Assembly (NCBI RefSeq): GCF_023223525.1
Contig: NZ_JALPRX010000064.1
Span: forward strand, 1 to 63,877
Reading direction: 5' to 3'
From: Roseomonas acroporae
GTDB taxonomy: Bacteria > Pseudomonadota > Alphaproteobacteria > Acetobacterales > Acetobacteraceae
Length of the DNA stretch: 63,877 nucleotides
Of the stretch, positions 34,777-42,770 are shown in pieces; position 1 is the first letter of the stretch, and each line of letters opens with the position of its first letter. The notes under the pieces were generated by a model. The model did no database searches. It saw nothing but the letters and a program-made list of their open reading frames with translations, and was not told where the DNA came from. The position numbers were made by a program, and so were the translations under genes.

Positions 34777-35967
34777 TCACGGGGCCGTGGCGAGATCGGC
34801 GATGGTGACCTGCCGGTTGCGCACCGCCTGGATCACCACGATCCGGCCGGCCTGGTTGTGGTCGTCGAAGGTCACCTCGCGGCCCATCACGATGTCGAAG
34901 CGGATGTTGCGGATGGCGCGGCGCAGCTTGTCGCCGTCATCCGCCGTGCCGGCCTCGCGCAGCGCCTGGGCGATCAGCCGCACCCCGTCATAGCCGGCCC
35001 AGGTCTGCAGCACGGGCTGGAGCTTGTGGCGCTCGAGGATCTTGCGGACGAATTCGCGGTTGGCCGGCGCGTCGACCTCCGGGCTGTAGTTCCAGGCGCT
35101 GACCGAATTCTCCATGCCGCCGGCGCGGATGATCTGCACGTTCTCGCCGCCCAGTTCGGCGCGGCCGGTGAAGGGGATGCGGACGCCGAGCTGCATGGCG
35201 AAGCGCAGGAAGTTGAGCTGGTCGCCGCCGAGCTGGAACAGCGCGATCGCATCCGGCCGCGCGCGCTGGAGGCGCGTCAGGATGCTGGTGAAGTCCGGCG
35301 TGTTCTGCGGGTGGAAGTCGGTGGAGACGATGCGCAGGCCCGCCGCTTCCGCCGCCGGGCCGAAGGCGGCGGCGCCGCCGCGGCCGAAATCCGTGTCCTC
35401 GCCCACCACGGCGACGGTGCGGAACAGGTGGTGCTGGCCGAGATAGCGGCCGAGCGTCTGCATCATCACGTCGTCGGCGGGATTGGTGCGGAAGGTCCAC
35501 TCGTTGCGGCCGTCGCCGGACAGCTCGGTGATTCGCGGCGAGGAGGCGATGCCCGAGACCATCGGGATGCGAGCCTCGGCGATGATCGGCATGGTGGCGA
35601 GCACGGCGGTGGAGCAGTGGGCGCCGATGATCGCGGTGACGCGCGCCTGCACCAGCCGGTTGGCGACGTTGGCCGCCTCCGACGGGTTGCAGCGGTTGTC
35701 GAGCGCCATGATCCGCAACGGGCGGCCGAGCACGCCGCCCGCCGCGTTGATCTCCTCGACGGCGAGGTCGACGCCCCAGCGTTCCCGCTCGGAGGCGACG
35801 GCGGCGGGGCCGGTGACCGGCGTGCTCAGCCCGAGCACGATCGGCGCCGGCTGCGCCAGGGCCGGCGCGAGCGGCGCGGCCAGGGCCGCCGCCAGCAGGG
35901 CTGCAACGCGGCGCAGCAGGCGGCTGCATCGAAAGCGGGCATCTGGCATCGGCATCTTCCGCGACAT
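34777..35967 (-). CDS. Branched-chain amino acid-type ABC transporter substrate-binding protein
   Basis: A 396-residue periplasmic binding protein. The N terminus carries a signal peptide rich in Arg then Ala/Leu, ending near ALAQP (~35-40). The mature protein begins PIVLGLSTPVTGPAAVASER and contains INAAGGVLGRPLRIMALDN. The ATG complementary to 35965-35967 follows GAGGGA; ATGs at 35955 and 35949 are alternatives. It is divergent from a Liv permease/ATPase operon it very likely serves, and convergent with cofC. Whether its ligand is a substrate of the neighbouring F420-type enzymes is an open question. Confidence 0.9.
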   Translation of the reverse strand: MSRKMPMPDARFRCSRLLRRVAALLAAALAAPLAPALAQPAPIVLGLSTPVTGPAAVASERERWGVDLAVEEINAAGGVLGRPLRIMALDNRCNPSEAANVANRLVQARVTAIIGAHCSTAVLATMPIIAEARIPMVSGIASSPRITELSGDGRNEWTFRTNPADDVMMQTLGRYLGQHHLFRTVAVVGEDTDFGRGGAAAFGPAAEAAGLRIVSTDFHPQNTPDFTSILTRLQRARPDAIALFQLGGDQLNFLRFAMQLGVRIPFTGRAELGGENVQIIRAGGMENSVSAWNYSPEVDAPANREFVRKILERHKLQPVLQTWAGYDGVRLIAQALREAGTADDGDKLRRAIRNIRFDIVMGREVTFDDHNQAGRIVVIQAVRNRQVTIADLATAP

Positions 35968-36114
35968 CTTCCCTCGGGCGCCGCCATGCAGGCGCGCGCC
36001 GCATCGGAACGCAGGAAGGTGCCATGCGCAAGTGGTTGCGTGGTGGTGGCACATGAATTGCTTGCCCGCGTGCCGCCGGTCCCAACGTCGGCGTTCCGTG
36101 CCGGACGGCGCCGC

Positions 36115-37014
36115 GTGACCCAGGAGCGTGCCATCGATCCCGTCTACGCCGCCCAGCTCACCCTGAACGGCCTGCTGCTCGGCCTGCTCTACGCGCTGAT
36201 CGTCTCCGGTCTCGCCCTGCTGTTCGGCGTGCTCGGCATCATCAACTTCGCCCATGGCGAGTTCCTGATGGCCGGCGCCTACCTGATGGCCTTCGCGCTG
36301 CCGGTGCTCGGCCTCGCCTACCTGCCCTCGCTGCTGCTGGCCATGCTCGGCGTGGCGCTGCTCGGCTGCCTCGCGCACGCGCTGTTCCTGCGCCGGCTGC
36401 GCGAGGACGAGTTCGAGCGCAGCATCCTGATGACCACCGGCCTCTCCATCCTGCTGCTCAACGCCGTGCAGTACGCGCTGACCGCGACGCCGCTGCTGGT
36501 GGACACGCAATTCGGCTTCGACGGCATCGATCTCGGCGGCATCAACATCACCTGGACGCGGATCGCCGCCGCCGCCGCCGCCATCCTGGCGCTGCTGCTG
36601 CTCTGGCTCTGCCTCACGCGCACCCAGCTCGGCCGCGCCATGCGCGCCATCGCGCAGAACCGCGAGGCGGCGATGATGGTCGGCATCCGCCCGGAGGCGG
36701 TGGCGCGCAACGCGGTGATCCTGGCGACGGCGCTGTGCGGCTTGGCCGGCGCAGCGCTGGCGCCGATCCAGCTCGTGCAGCCCTCGATGGGCCAGTTCCT
36801 GATCTTCAAGGCCTTCGCGCTGGTGATCATCGGCGGCCTCGGCAGCATCCCGGGGGCCGCCATCGCGGCGGTGCTGCTCGGCCTGTTGGAGAGCTGGATC
36901 GGCGGCTTCTTCGACGCGGTCTGGCAGGAGGTGGTGGTGTTCGTCGCCATGATGCTGGTGCTGCTGCTGCGGCCGGACGGGCTGTTCGGCGCGCCGCGCA
37001 TGCGGGCAGGTTGA
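36115..37014 (+). CDS. Liv-type ABC transporter permease (LivH family)
   Basis: A 299-residue inner-membrane permease with about eight hydrophobic segments. Landmarks are LLLGLLYALIVSGLALLFGV, GIINFAHGEFLMAGAYLMAF, MRAIAQNREAAMMVGI and IIGGLGSIPGAAIAAVLLGL. The GTG at 36115 is the best in-frame start before the first helix; the ribosome site is weak. Divergent promoters with the binding-protein gene lie in 35968-36114. Confidence 0.9.
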   Translation: MTQERAIDPVYAAQLTLNGLLLGLLYALIVSGLALLFGVLGIINFAHGEFLMAGAYLMAFALPVLGLAYLPSLLLAMLGVALLGCLAHALFLRRLREDEFERSILMTTGLSILLLNAVQYALTATPLLVDTQFGFDGIDLGGINITWTRIAAAAAAILALLLLWLCLTRTQLGRAMRAIAQNREAAMMVGIRPEAVARNAVILATALCGLAGAALAPIQLVQPSMGQFLIFKAFALVIIGGLGSIPGAAIAAVLLGLLESWIGGFFDAVWQEVVVFVAMMLVLLLRPDGLFGAPRMRAG

Positions 37015-37042
37015 GCATGCTCCGCATGGGGGCGCGCTGACC

Positions 37043-38017
37043 ATGCTGCGACACCTGCCGCCGCTGCTCGCCCTGCTCGCCGCGGCGCTGCTGCCGGCGC
37101 TCGGCGCCTCGCCCTACGTGCTGGGCATCGGCATCACCGCCTGCATCTTCACCGTCGGCGCCGCCTCGCTCAACCTGATCTACGGCTATGCCGGGCTGCT
37201 CTCCTTCGCGCATCTGGCCTTCTGGGGCATCGGCGGCTACTGCACGGCGCTCGGCGCCGTGTCGCTCGGCATCGGCTTCTGGGGCGGGCTGGCGCTGGCC
37301 GGCCTGCTGAACGCGGCGCTCGCCGTGCTGGTCGGCATCCCGGCGCTGCGGCTGAACCGGCATTCCTTCGTCATCGTCACGCTGAGCTTCTCGCTGCTCA
37401 CGGCGCTGGTGGCGCGGGACTGGGTCGCCGTCACCGGCGGTCCGCTCGGCATTCCCGGCCTGCCGGCGCCGGAGCTGTTCGGCCTTTCCCTGCGCAGCCC
37501 GCCGCGCTTCTACTGGCTGGCGCTGGCCTTCGCGGCGCTGTCGCTGGCGCTGCTGCGCGCCGTCACCACCTCGCGCATCGGCCGCACGCTGAAGGCGCTG
37601 CGCCAGAACGAGCCGCTGGCGCAGGCACAGGGCATCGCGCCCACGCCGTACAAGCTGCTCGCCTTCGCCATCTCCGCGGCGCTCTGCGGCATGGCGGGCG
37701 GCATGCAGGTCTTCTACATGCAGGTGGTCGATCCGCTGATCCTGGATTTCTACTACTTCCAGACCTTCCTGGTGATGATGATCGTGGGCGGCGCCGGGCA
37801 TTTCTGGGCGGTGGTGATCGCCGGCATCGTCATGACGGTGCTGCCGGAACTCCTGCGCGCCACGGCGGAGCTGCGCATGGTGATCTACGGCGCGCTGCTG
37901 CTCTTCGCCATGGTGGCGATGCCGGGCGGCGTCGCCGGCGCGCTCGAATCCTGGCGCGACGCGCGCCGTCGCGCCACGGCGGAACGGCCCGATCCGGTGA
38001 CGGCGGCCGCGTCGTGA
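37043..38017 (+). CDS. Liv-type ABC transporter permease (LivM family)
   Basis: A 324-residue inner-membrane permease paired with the LivH-type gene. Landmarks are AASLNLIYGYAGLLSFAHLA, ALRLNRHSFVIVTLSFSLLT, LKALRQNEPLAQAQGI and MMIVGGAGHFWAVVIAGIV. It starts 29 bp after livH and its stop overlaps the GTG of livG. Confidence 0.92.
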   Translation: MLRHLPPLLALLAAALLPALGASPYVLGIGITACIFTVGAASLNLIYGYAGLLSFAHLAFWGIGGYCTALGAVSLGIGFWGGLALAGLLNAALAVLVGIPALRLNRHSFVIVTLSFSLLTALVARDWVAVTGGPLGIPGLPAPELFGLSLRSPPRFYWLALAFAALSLALLRAVTTSRIGRTLKALRQNEPLAQAQGIAPTPYKLLAFAISAALCGMAGGMQVFYMQVVDPLILDFYYFQTFLVMMIVGGAGHFWAVVIAGIVMTVLPELLRATAELRMVIYGALLLFAMVAMPGGVAGALESWRDARRRATAERPDPVTAAAS

Positions 38018-38790
38018 ACGGAGCGCCGCTGCTGCGCCTGGAAGGCGTGCGGAAATCCTTCCGGGGCGTCCATGCCGTCACCGATGCCAGCTTCGCCGTG
38101 GCGCGCGGCAGCATCACCGGGCTGATCGGCCCGAACGGCTCGGGCAAGAGCACCACCATCGACTGCCTTTCCGGCTTCCAGCGCCCCGATGCCGGCCGCG
38201 TGCTGCTCGACGGGCAGGACATCACCGGCCTGCCGGCCCATCTGGTGGCGCGCGCCGGGCTGCGCCGTTCCTTCCAGCAGGTCCGGCTGTTCGACGCGCT
38301 CAGCCTGCGCGACAACCTGATGCAGGCGGCGCAGGCCGCGGACGGCGTCGGCTGGCTCGGCGCGGTGCTGCGCAGCCCGGCGCTGCGGCGGGCCGAGCTG
38401 GCGGCCGCGGAACGCGCCTGGCTGCTGCTGGACCAGATCGGCCTCACCCGGCTGGCGGAATCGCCGGCGGGCGCGCTCTCCTACGGCCAGAAGAAGCTGG
38501 CGGCGCTGGCGGCCGCGCTGATGCCGCGCCCGCGACTCGTCGTGCTGGACGAGCCGATGGCCGGCGTGAACCCGAGCCGCATCGTCGAGGTGGAGGCGAT
38601 CCTGCGCCGCCTCAACGCCGCGGGCGAGACCTTCCTCATCGTCGAGCACAACGTGGACTGCATCATGCGCCTGTGCCACGAGGTGGTGGTGTTCGAGCAG
38701 GGCCGCACCCTGACCAGCGGCCCGCCCGCCATGGTCCGTGACGATCCCCGCGTGCTGGAGGCCTATCTCGGTGTCCCCGCCGCTGCCTGA
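38014..38790 (+). CDS. Liv-type ABC transporter ATP-binding protein (LivG family)
   Basis: A 258-residue ATPase. It has Walker A GPNGSGKST, signature LSYGQKKLAALAAAL (the normal LivG form) and Walker B LVVLDEPMAGVNPSR, with IVEHNVDCI for the switch His. It starts with GTG overlapping the livM stop. The intact signature contrasts with the altered one in the LivG at 24571-25311. Confidence 0.92.
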   Translation: MNGAPLLRLEGVRKSFRGVHAVTDASFAVARGSITGLIGPNGSGKSTTIDCLSGFQRPDAGRVLLDGQDITGLPAHLVARAGLRRSFQQVRLFDALSLRDNLMQAAQAADGVGWLGAVLRSPALRRAELAAAERAWLLLDQIGLTRLAESPAGALSYGQKKLAALAAALMPRPRLVVLDEPMAGVNPSRIVEVEAILRRLNAAGETFLIVEHNVDCIMRLCHEVVVFEQGRTLTSGPPAMVRDDPRVLEAYLGVPAAA

Positions 38791-39526
38791 CCTGCCGCTG
38801 CTCGAACTGCGCGATCTGCGCGCCGGCTATGCCGCCGGCCCCATCCTGCACGGCGTCTCGTTCTCGCTCGCTGCCGGGCGGATCGCGACGCTGCTCGGCG
38901 GCAACGGCGCCGGCAAGTCCACGCTGCTGCGCGCCGTCTACGGCGCCAACCGGCACTATGGCGGCGCCGTGCTGTTCGAGGGGCGCGACATCACCGCCCT
39001 GTCGCCGCCGCGCCGCCTCGCCCTCGGCATCGGCTTCGTGCCGCAGGGACGTTGCAATTTCGCGGCGATGACCGTTGCCGAGAACCTGCTGATGGGCGGC
39101 TACACCCTGAAGCGCACGGAGCGCGAAGCGGCCATCGCCGCCATGCTGGAACGCTTCCCCGTACTGGCGCGCAAGGCCGGCGAGGCGGCCGGCAACCTCT
39201 CGGGCGGCGAGCAGCAGGTGCTGGAGATGGCGATGGTCCTGATCACCGGCCCGCGCCTGCTGCTGCTGGACGAGCCCTCGCTCGGCCTCTCGCCGCGCAT
39301 GCAGGCCGAGGTGTTCGCGACCGTCGCCGGGCTCGCGCGCGAATCCGGCGTCGCCGTGCTGATGGTCGAGCAGAACCTGCGCGGCGCGCTGGCCATCTCG
39401 GACACGGCGATCGTGCTGGAGATGGGCCGGAAATTCCTGGAGGGTCCGGCGGCCGAGGTCGCGGTGGACCCGCGCATCCGCCACGCCTATCTCGGTGGCA
39501 ATGTCACCGCCGCGGATGCGGCATAG
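38771..39526 (+). CDS. Liv-type ABC transporter ATP-binding protein (LivF family)
   Basis: A 251-residue ATPase. Walker A is GGNGAGKST, the signature LSGGEQQVLEMAM and Walker B LLLLDEPSLGLSP, with MVEQN at the switch. The GTG at 38771, overlapping livG by 20 nt, gives the usual N terminus; a GTG at 38738 would add 11 residues. Its last codons form the first unit of a 25-bp tandem repeat. Confidence 0.9.
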   Translation: MSPPLPDLPLLELRDLRAGYAAGPILHGVSFSLAAGRIATLLGGNGAGKSTLLRAVYGANRHYGGAVLFEGRDITALSPPRRLALGIGFVPQGRCNFAAMTVAENLLMGGYTLKRTEREAAIAAMLERFPVLARKAGEAAGNLSGGEQQVLEMAMVLITGPRLLLLDEPSLGLSPRMQAEVFATVAGLARESGVAVLMVEQNLRGALAISDTAIVLEMGRKFLEGPAAEVAVDPRIRHAYLGGNVTAADAA

Positions 39527-39612
39527 GGGCCAGGCCGCGGACGCGGCATGAGGACCAGATCGCGGACGCGGCATAAGCGTCGAGCCGCGGACGCGGCGTG
39601 AGGAGGAGATCG
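39511..39612 (+). repeat. Four tandem 25-bp repeats spanning the livF stop codon
   Basis: The core CGCGGAYGCGGC begins at 39511, 39536, 39561 and 39586, exactly 25 bp apart. Each is followed by a stop triplet (TAG, TGA, TAA, TGA). The first unit encodes the last residues and stop of LivF; the last runs into the AGGAGGAG ribosome site of the LLM gene. Copies 1-4 are imperfect, so the array is not a very recent slippage product. Confidence 0.85.
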
Positions 39613-39614
39613 CG

Positions 39615-40625
39615 ATGATCGTCAGCGCCGGCCTGCCCACCGGGATGGAGGGGCTGACCTACCCCGTGCCCTTCGCCGGCCCCGAAGGCCTGCTGCGCAT
39701 CGCGCGGCACGCCGAGGCGCTGGGCTACCACTCGGTCTGGGGCAACGACCACATGACCACGCAGCACTACGTGCGCGAGGAGTACCCGGACACCCCGCCG
39801 CGTTTCTGGGAGCCGCTGGTCACCTATGCCTGGCTCGCCGCGCAGACCACCACGCTGCGCTTCGGCACCGGCGTGGTCGTGCTGCCGATGCGGCGCGACA
39901 TCGTGGTGCTGGCCAAGCAGCTCTGCACGCTCGACCATCTCAGCGGCGGCCGGCTGGAGGTCGGGCTCGGCATCGGCGCCTATCTGGAGGAATTCCGGGC
40001 GCTGCAGCCCGACGTGAAGCTCCAGCGCGGCGAGATCGTGGACGAGGGGCTGGCGGCGCTGGGGAAGCTCCTCACCGAGCGCGTGGCCAGCTTCGAGGGC
40101 CGCTACTTCCGCTACCGCGACGTGGAGCTGACGCCCAAGCCGCTGCAGAAGCGCCTGCCGATCTATGTCGGCGGCAACAACCCGAACAACATCCGCCGCG
40201 CCGTGGAGTACGGCGATGGCTGGCTGCCCGCCGCCCTGCCGGCGGAGACGCTGGCCGAGGGCGTGGCGCTGCTGCGCCGGCTCGCCGGGGAGGCGGGGCG
40301 GGACCCGGCGACGATCGAGGTGGCGCCGCAATTCATCGTCCATCTCGGCCGCACGCAGGAAGCGGCCTCGGCCCGCTTCCGGCAGAGCCAGATGCACAGG
40401 CACCTCGTCTCGCTGCGCAAGTCCACGCTGAAGGACCAGGCGGGGGCGGACCTGGAGGCGATCAACCTGATCGGCACGCCCGAGGAGGTGATCCGCCGCG
40501 CCATCCGCCTGCGCGAGGCCGGGGTGACGCACCTGCTCGGCCTCTACTTCGCGGCGAATTCGGTGCAGGAGCTGCTCGACCAGATGCAGCTCTTCGCCGA
40601 GGAGGTGATGCCGCACATCGTGTAG
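39615..40625 (+). CDS. LLM-class flavin/F420-dependent oxidoreductase
   Basis: A 336-residue luciferase-like TIM-barrel protein. It opens with IVSAGLPTGMEGLTYPVPF and has GYHSVWGNDHMTTQHYV, FGTGVVVLPMRRDIVVLAKQ, LDHLSGGRLEVGLGIGAYLE and LPIYVGGNNPNNIRRAVEYG. LLM enzymes use FMNH2 or F420; with an F420 operon 5 kb upstream, F420 use is plausible but not shown. AGGAGGAG precedes the ATG at a good distance. It follows the Liv operon, so it may act on the imported compound. A close paralogue is convergent 31 bp away. Confidence 0.87.
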   Translation: MIVSAGLPTGMEGLTYPVPFAGPEGLLRIARHAEALGYHSVWGNDHMTTQHYVREEYPDTPPRFWEPLVTYAWLAAQTTTLRFGTGVVVLPMRRDIVVLAKQLCTLDHLSGGRLEVGLGIGAYLEEFRALQPDVKLQRGEIVDEGLAALGKLLTERVASFEGRYFRYRDVELTPKPLQKRLPIYVGGNNPNNIRRAVEYGDGWLPAALPAETLAEGVALLRRLAGEAGRDPATIEVAPQFIVHLGRTQEAASARFRQSQMHRHLVSLRKSTLKDQAGADLEAINLIGTPEEVIRRAIRLREAGVTHLLGLYFAANSVQELLDQMQLFAEEVMPHIV

Positions 40626-40656
40626 CGCCACGCTTCCGGCGCGGCGCGGGCGGCGC

Positions 40657-41658
40657 TCAGCCGCCCGGCCGCACCACCTCGGCGAACCACTCGACCTGCT
40701 CGCGGTACTCGGCGAGCGTGTCGGCCGGGAACATCAGCCCGCAGCAGTGCCGCACGCCGATCGCGGCCAGCCCCGCCACCTTCTCGCGGATCAGGTCCGG
40801 CGAGCCGACCAGGTTCGCCACCACCTGCTGCGACAGGTCCCGCCCGGTATAGGCGAGCGATTTGCGGTGCGCGACGAGGTCGGAGGCCATGTAGCGCGCC
40901 TCCGCCGCCTCCGGCGTCCTGCCCACCGTCACCGAGAATTGCGGCGCCACCTCGATCGAATCCGGGTCGCGGCCCAGCTCGGCGGCGCGGGCGCGCAGCG
41001 TGGCGATGCGCTCGGCCAGTTCCGCCCAGGGGCGCCAGCCGGGCAGCCAGCCCCGTCCCCAGCGCGCCGCGCGCTCCACCGAGGCCATGTTGTGGCCGCC
41101 GACATAGATCGGCAGCGGCGCCTGCGCCGGCTTGGGCGACATCGCCACGTCCCGGCAGGCGTAGTACTTGCCGTCGAAGCTGGTGCGCGGCTCGGTGAAC
41201 AGGGCGTGCAGCATGGCCAGCCCCTCGTCCAGCATCTCGCCGCGCTGCGCGGTGCGGGCGAGGCGCGGCGCCCAGGCGGCGAATTCCTCGCGATAGGCGC
41301 CGATGCCGAGTCCGAGATCGAGCCGCCCGCCCGACATCGCGTCCAGCGTCGCCGCCTGCTTGGCGAGCCAGAGCGGGTCGCGCATCGGCAGCACGGCGAC
41401 GGCGGTGCCGACCCGCAGCCGCGTGGTGGCGGCCGCGCAGAAGGCCAGCACCGTCATCACCTCGTAGAAGCGCGGCGTGCGGCCGGGGAATTTCTCCTCC
41501 ACGTAGTGCTGCGTGGTGATGTGGTCGTTGCCCCAGACGCCGTCATAGCCGAGGCGCTCGCAGAGCTGCGCCAGCGGCACGAAGTCCGTGGCCTCGACGA
41601 AGGGGATCGGGTGCATCACCCCCTCGAAGCCGGTGGGCAGGCAGACGCTGAACTTCAT
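40657..41658 (-). CDS. LLM-class flavin/F420-dependent oxidoreductase (paralogue of its neighbour)
   Basis: A 333-residue luciferase-like protein, clearly paralogous to the gene at 39615. It starts MKFSVCLPTGFEGVMHPIPF and carries GYDGVWGNDHITTQHYVEEK, LDAMSGGRLDLGLGIGAYRE and LPIYVGGHNMASVERAARWG. The ATG complementary to 41656-41658 has GAGGAG upstream, within the end of the preceding LLM gene. It is the last gene of a three-gene minus-strand operon (PLP enzyme, LLM, LLM). Cofactor and substrate are unknown. Confidence 0.87.
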   Translation of the reverse strand: MKFSVCLPTGFEGVMHPIPFVEATDFVPLAQLCERLGYDGVWGNDHITTQHYVEEKFPGRTPRFYEVMTVLAFCAAATTRLRVGTAVAVLPMRDPLWLAKQAATLDAMSGGRLDLGLGIGAYREEFAAWAPRLARTAQRGEMLDEGLAMLHALFTEPRTSFDGKYYACRDVAMSPKPAQAPLPIYVGGHNMASVERAARWGRGWLPGWRPWAELAERIATLRARAAELGRDPDSIEVAPQFSVTVGRTPEAAEARYMASDLVAHRKSLAYTGRDLSQQVVANLVGSPDLIREKVAGLAAIGVRHCCGLMFPADTLAEYREQVEWFAEVVRPGG

Positions 41659-41668
41659 CCGCGGCTCC

Positions 41669-42724
41669 TCATGTCCCGTCCGCCGCGGCGGCGCTGCGCA
41701 GCGTGTCCGCCAGCCCGTCGACCGCCTCGTTGCCCGCCAGCGCCACCTCGTCGAGGCCGGCGCGCCGGTAGGAGGCGACGGCGGCGGCGATCTCGGCCGG
41801 CGTGCCGGCGGCGGCATGCCGCGCCACCACCGCGTCGGTGATGAGGCGCATGCCCCCTTCCCAGTCCCCGGCCTGGGTCAGCGCCATCAGCGCCGCCTGG
41901 TCGAGCACGCTGCCCGCCGCCGCCAGGTTGCCGGCATGGTGCTCGCCACGCAGGATGAAGGCGAGGCGCCGCCGCACCGGCGCCAGCGCCGCCTCGCGCG
42001 CGCCCGCATCCGGCACGCCATCCGCCGCCACATGCGCCGCGTAGACCAGCCCGATCCGTGCCACCGGCCGCCCGGCCGCCCCTTCCGCCACGATGTCGAG
42101 GCACTGCCGCACGAAGGGCTCCGAGGCGCCGGCCGAGAGCAGCACGCCATCGGCCACCTCGCCCGCGAGACGCAGCATGCGCGGCTTCGAGGCCGCCATC
42201 ACCACCGGCACCGTGGCGCCGCCCCCGGTACCGCCATTCACCAGCGCCCGCTGCCCGCCGAGGCGGAACACGCGCCCCTCGTGCCGCACCGTCTCGCCCG
42301 CCAGCAGGCCGCGGCACATCAGCACCGCGTCGCGCAGCCCGGCGAGCGGGTGCGGCGCCTCGATCCCCGCCGCCACCCGGTCCGCCGGGGCGCCGCTGCC
42401 GAGGCAGAGCACCACGCGCCCCGGGTGCAGCTCGGCCAGCGCGGCGGCGGCCATGGCGATGTGCACCGGGTGCATCGCGTAGGGACTCATCGCCATCAGC
42501 GCCACGCGCAGCCGCTCGGTCGCCTGCAGCGCCACCAGCGCGGTGGTGATCGGATCCCGCAGGAAGAGGTGGCTCGCGATCCAGAGCGTGCCGGCGCCAC
42601 CCGCCTCGGCGGCGCGCGCGAGCGCCGGGATGGCGGCGAGTGGCGCGCGCCCCTCGAAGGCGGCGCCGAGCCGCGCGGGCCAGATCCCGGCCCTGGTCGG
42701 GGCGTCGTCCGGGTTGCCGCTCAT
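41669..42724 (-). CDS. LLM-class oxidoreductase, divergent (Mer-like) subfamily
   Basis: A 351-residue luciferase-like protein of a different subgroup. It has PLAAIPALARAAEAGGAGTL, WIASHLFLRDPITTALVALQ, LAELHPGRVVLCLGSGAPAD, VPVVMAASKPRMLRLAGEVA and DGVLLSAGASEPFV, the layout of Mer-like (methylenetetrahydromethanopterin reductase-type) LLM proteins, many of which bind F420. The ATG complementary to 42722-42724 is preceded by AGGAGGGG. It lies 46 bp after the PLP enzyme and 10 bp before the next LLM gene. Confidence 0.82.
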   Translation of the reverse strand: MSGNPDDAPTRAGIWPARLGAAFEGRAPLAAIPALARAAEAGGAGTLWIASHLFLRDPITTALVALQATERLRVALMAMSPYAMHPVHIAMAAAALAELHPGRVVLCLGSGAPADRVAAGIEAPHPLAGLRDAVLMCRGLLAGETVRHEGRVFRLGGQRALVNGGTGGGATVPVVMAASKPRMLRLAGEVADGVLLSAGASEPFVRQCLDIVAEGAAGRPVARIGLVYAAHVAADGVPDAGAREAALAPVRRRLAFILRGEHHAGNLAAAGSVLDQAALMALTQAGDWEGGMRLITDAVVARHAAAGTPAEIAAAVASYRRAGLDEVALAGNEAVDGLADTLRSAAAADGT

Positions 42725-42770
42725 CGCCGTCCCCTCCTGCGTGGAAGATCGCTGCCGAGAGGGGGCCGTC

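Noticed and set aside
39615-40625. Assigning F420 as cofactor to the LLM enzymes
   Set aside because: Stated only as a hypothesis; LLM folds also use FMNH2 and the sequence alone does not decide.
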